Shown one piece after another: positions 6,208-6,975 of a stretch of DNA of 6,975 nt (position 1 is the first letter of the stretch; each line of letters opens with the position of its first letter). This DNA is from Acidimicrobiia bacterium (GTDB taxonomy: Bacteria > Actinomycetota > Acidimicrobiia > Acidimicrobiales > Poriferisodalaceae). The position numbers and the translations under genes were made by a program. The stretch lies in assembly GCA_026983855.1 (NCBI GenBank), contig JALSTE010000780.1, positions 1 to 6,975 on the forward strand, given 5' to 3'. The notes beneath the pieces are model-generated. The model was not told the origin of the DNA and made no database searches. It saw only the letters and a list, made by a program, of their open reading frames with translations.

Positions 6208-6975
6208 GGCTCTCGGGTACCGCCCGGGCGCGGACCACGGGCCGGCCCCGGCGGGCGACGTTGAGCAGAATTCCGGTGGCGGCCATGGTCACCAGGAGAG
6301 AGGACCCCCCGAAGGACACGAACGGGAGGGTCACCCCCGTGATCGGGAGCAGGCCCACCACCCCACCGATGTTGACGAACGCCTGGACGAGGAGCCACAC
6401 CGTCACCCCGGTGGCCAGCATGCGACCCAGCAGGTCGGGAGCCCGGTAGGCGGCCCTCAGCCCCAGGAATCCGATCAGGGCCACCATGGCCAGCACGGTC
6501 AGGGTTCCGACCAGACCCAGCTCCTCACCGATGATGGCGTAGATGAAGTCGGTGTGGGAGTTGGCCAGCCAGCCCCACTTCACCCGGCTCTCCCCCAGCC
6601 CCACCCCGCTGCCACCGCCGTTGGCCAGACCGGCGAGGGAGTTCAGTGGCTGCCAGCCCACACCCCGCGGATCGGCCCAGGGGTCCCTGAAGGCCACGAT
6701 TCGCCGGTACCGGTAGGGCGCCATACGGGCCAACAGCGCCGCCAGGAGCAGACCCAATCCGGCGAATCCCCCCAGGGGCCGCAGGGGCACCCCTGCGGCG
6801 AACAGCATGGCGGCGGCCACGGTGGCGATGATCAGGGTGGTTCCGAGGTCCGGTTCGGCCAGGATCAGCAGCATCAACGGCGCCATGACCACGATGGTCG
6901 TGTGGATGCTCCGCCGCCGGTCACCCAGGCAGTGTTCCCGGTCGGCCAGGAGGGTGGCCACGGCCAGGTCCGTGG
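6200..6975 (-). CDS. ftsW: Septal peptidoglycan polymerase FtsW (SEDS family), C-terminal part
   Basis: The last 257 residues of a SEDS glycosyltransferase are visible; the start lies beyond the right edge, and the frame is open to the end of the window. FtsW polymerises lipid II at the septum together with its class B PBP partner FtsI. Family motifs seen are EPDLGT (40-45 of the fragment), GLGESRVKWGW, HTDFIYAIIGEELG with the essential catalytic Asp (codon 6548-6550), and PITGVTLPFVSFGGSSLL near the end. About six membrane segments remain of the usual ten, followed by a short basic tail. FtsW is preferred over RodA or SpoVE because it is followed by murG and the dcw genes. The usual Gln of QPDLGT is Glu here. 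GTG at 6961 is an internal Val, not a start. It overlaps murG by 8 nt. Confidence 0.96.
   Translation of the reverse strand, partial: TDLAVATLLADREHCLGDRRRSIHTTIVVMAPLMLLILAEPDLGTTLIIATVAAAMLFAAGVPLRPLGGFAGLGLLLAALLARMAPYRYRRIVAFRDPWADPRGVGWQPLNSLAGLANGGGSGVGLGESRVKWGWLANSHTDFIYAIIGEELGLVGTLTVLAMVALIGFLGLRAAYRAPDLLGRMLATGVTVWLLVQAFVNIGGVVGLLPITGVTLPFVSFGGSSLLVTMAATGILLNVARRGRPVVRARAVPESHG

Overview
The window is part of a division and cell wall (dcw) cluster from a high-GC bacterium, and every recognisable gene lies on the minus strand. The likely source is an actinomycete-type organism (Actinomycetota). The evidence is the high GC content, an FtsZ tubulin motif with Glu before the glycine run (AGEGGGTGTG, the form I associate with actinobacterial FtsZ, where most other bacteria have Met), and ftsQ leading directly to ftsZ with no ftsA between them. 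A placement in or near Acidimicrobiia is plausible from gene order, but it is only an inference.

In transcription order (right to left) the layout is: the 3' two-thirds of ftsW (6200-6975, N-terminus outside the window), murG (5044-6207), murC (3644-5047), murB (2662-3651), a 232-nt spacer (2430-2661), ftsQ (1560-2429), a 71-nt AT-richer leader (1489-1559), ftsZ (397-1488), and the 5' half of a pgeF/yfiH-family gene (1-389, C-terminus outside the window). FtsW to MurB are joined by 4- or 8-nt overlaps, which implies one transcript with coupled translation.

The genes form one pathway. MurB completes UDP-MurNAc, MurC adds the first L-Ala, MurG makes lipid II, and FtsW polymerises it at the septum. 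FtsQ and FtsZ are parts of the division machine, and PgeF is known in E. coli as an editor of MurC mistakes (removal of L-Ser at position 1).

The coding content is ordinary for the lineage, and I found no mobile element, CRISPR array, tRNA or rRNA. The least explained DNA is in the two non-coding gaps. The ftsQ-ftsZ leader has a perfect 7-bp-arm inverted repeat plus a third half-site, a small hairpin, and by far the strongest ribosome binding site in the window. The murB-ftsQ spacer contains a 78-codon open frame with gene-like joints at both ends, but its base composition looks non-coding, and it may fold into an interrupted stem. I see no convincing novel system here.
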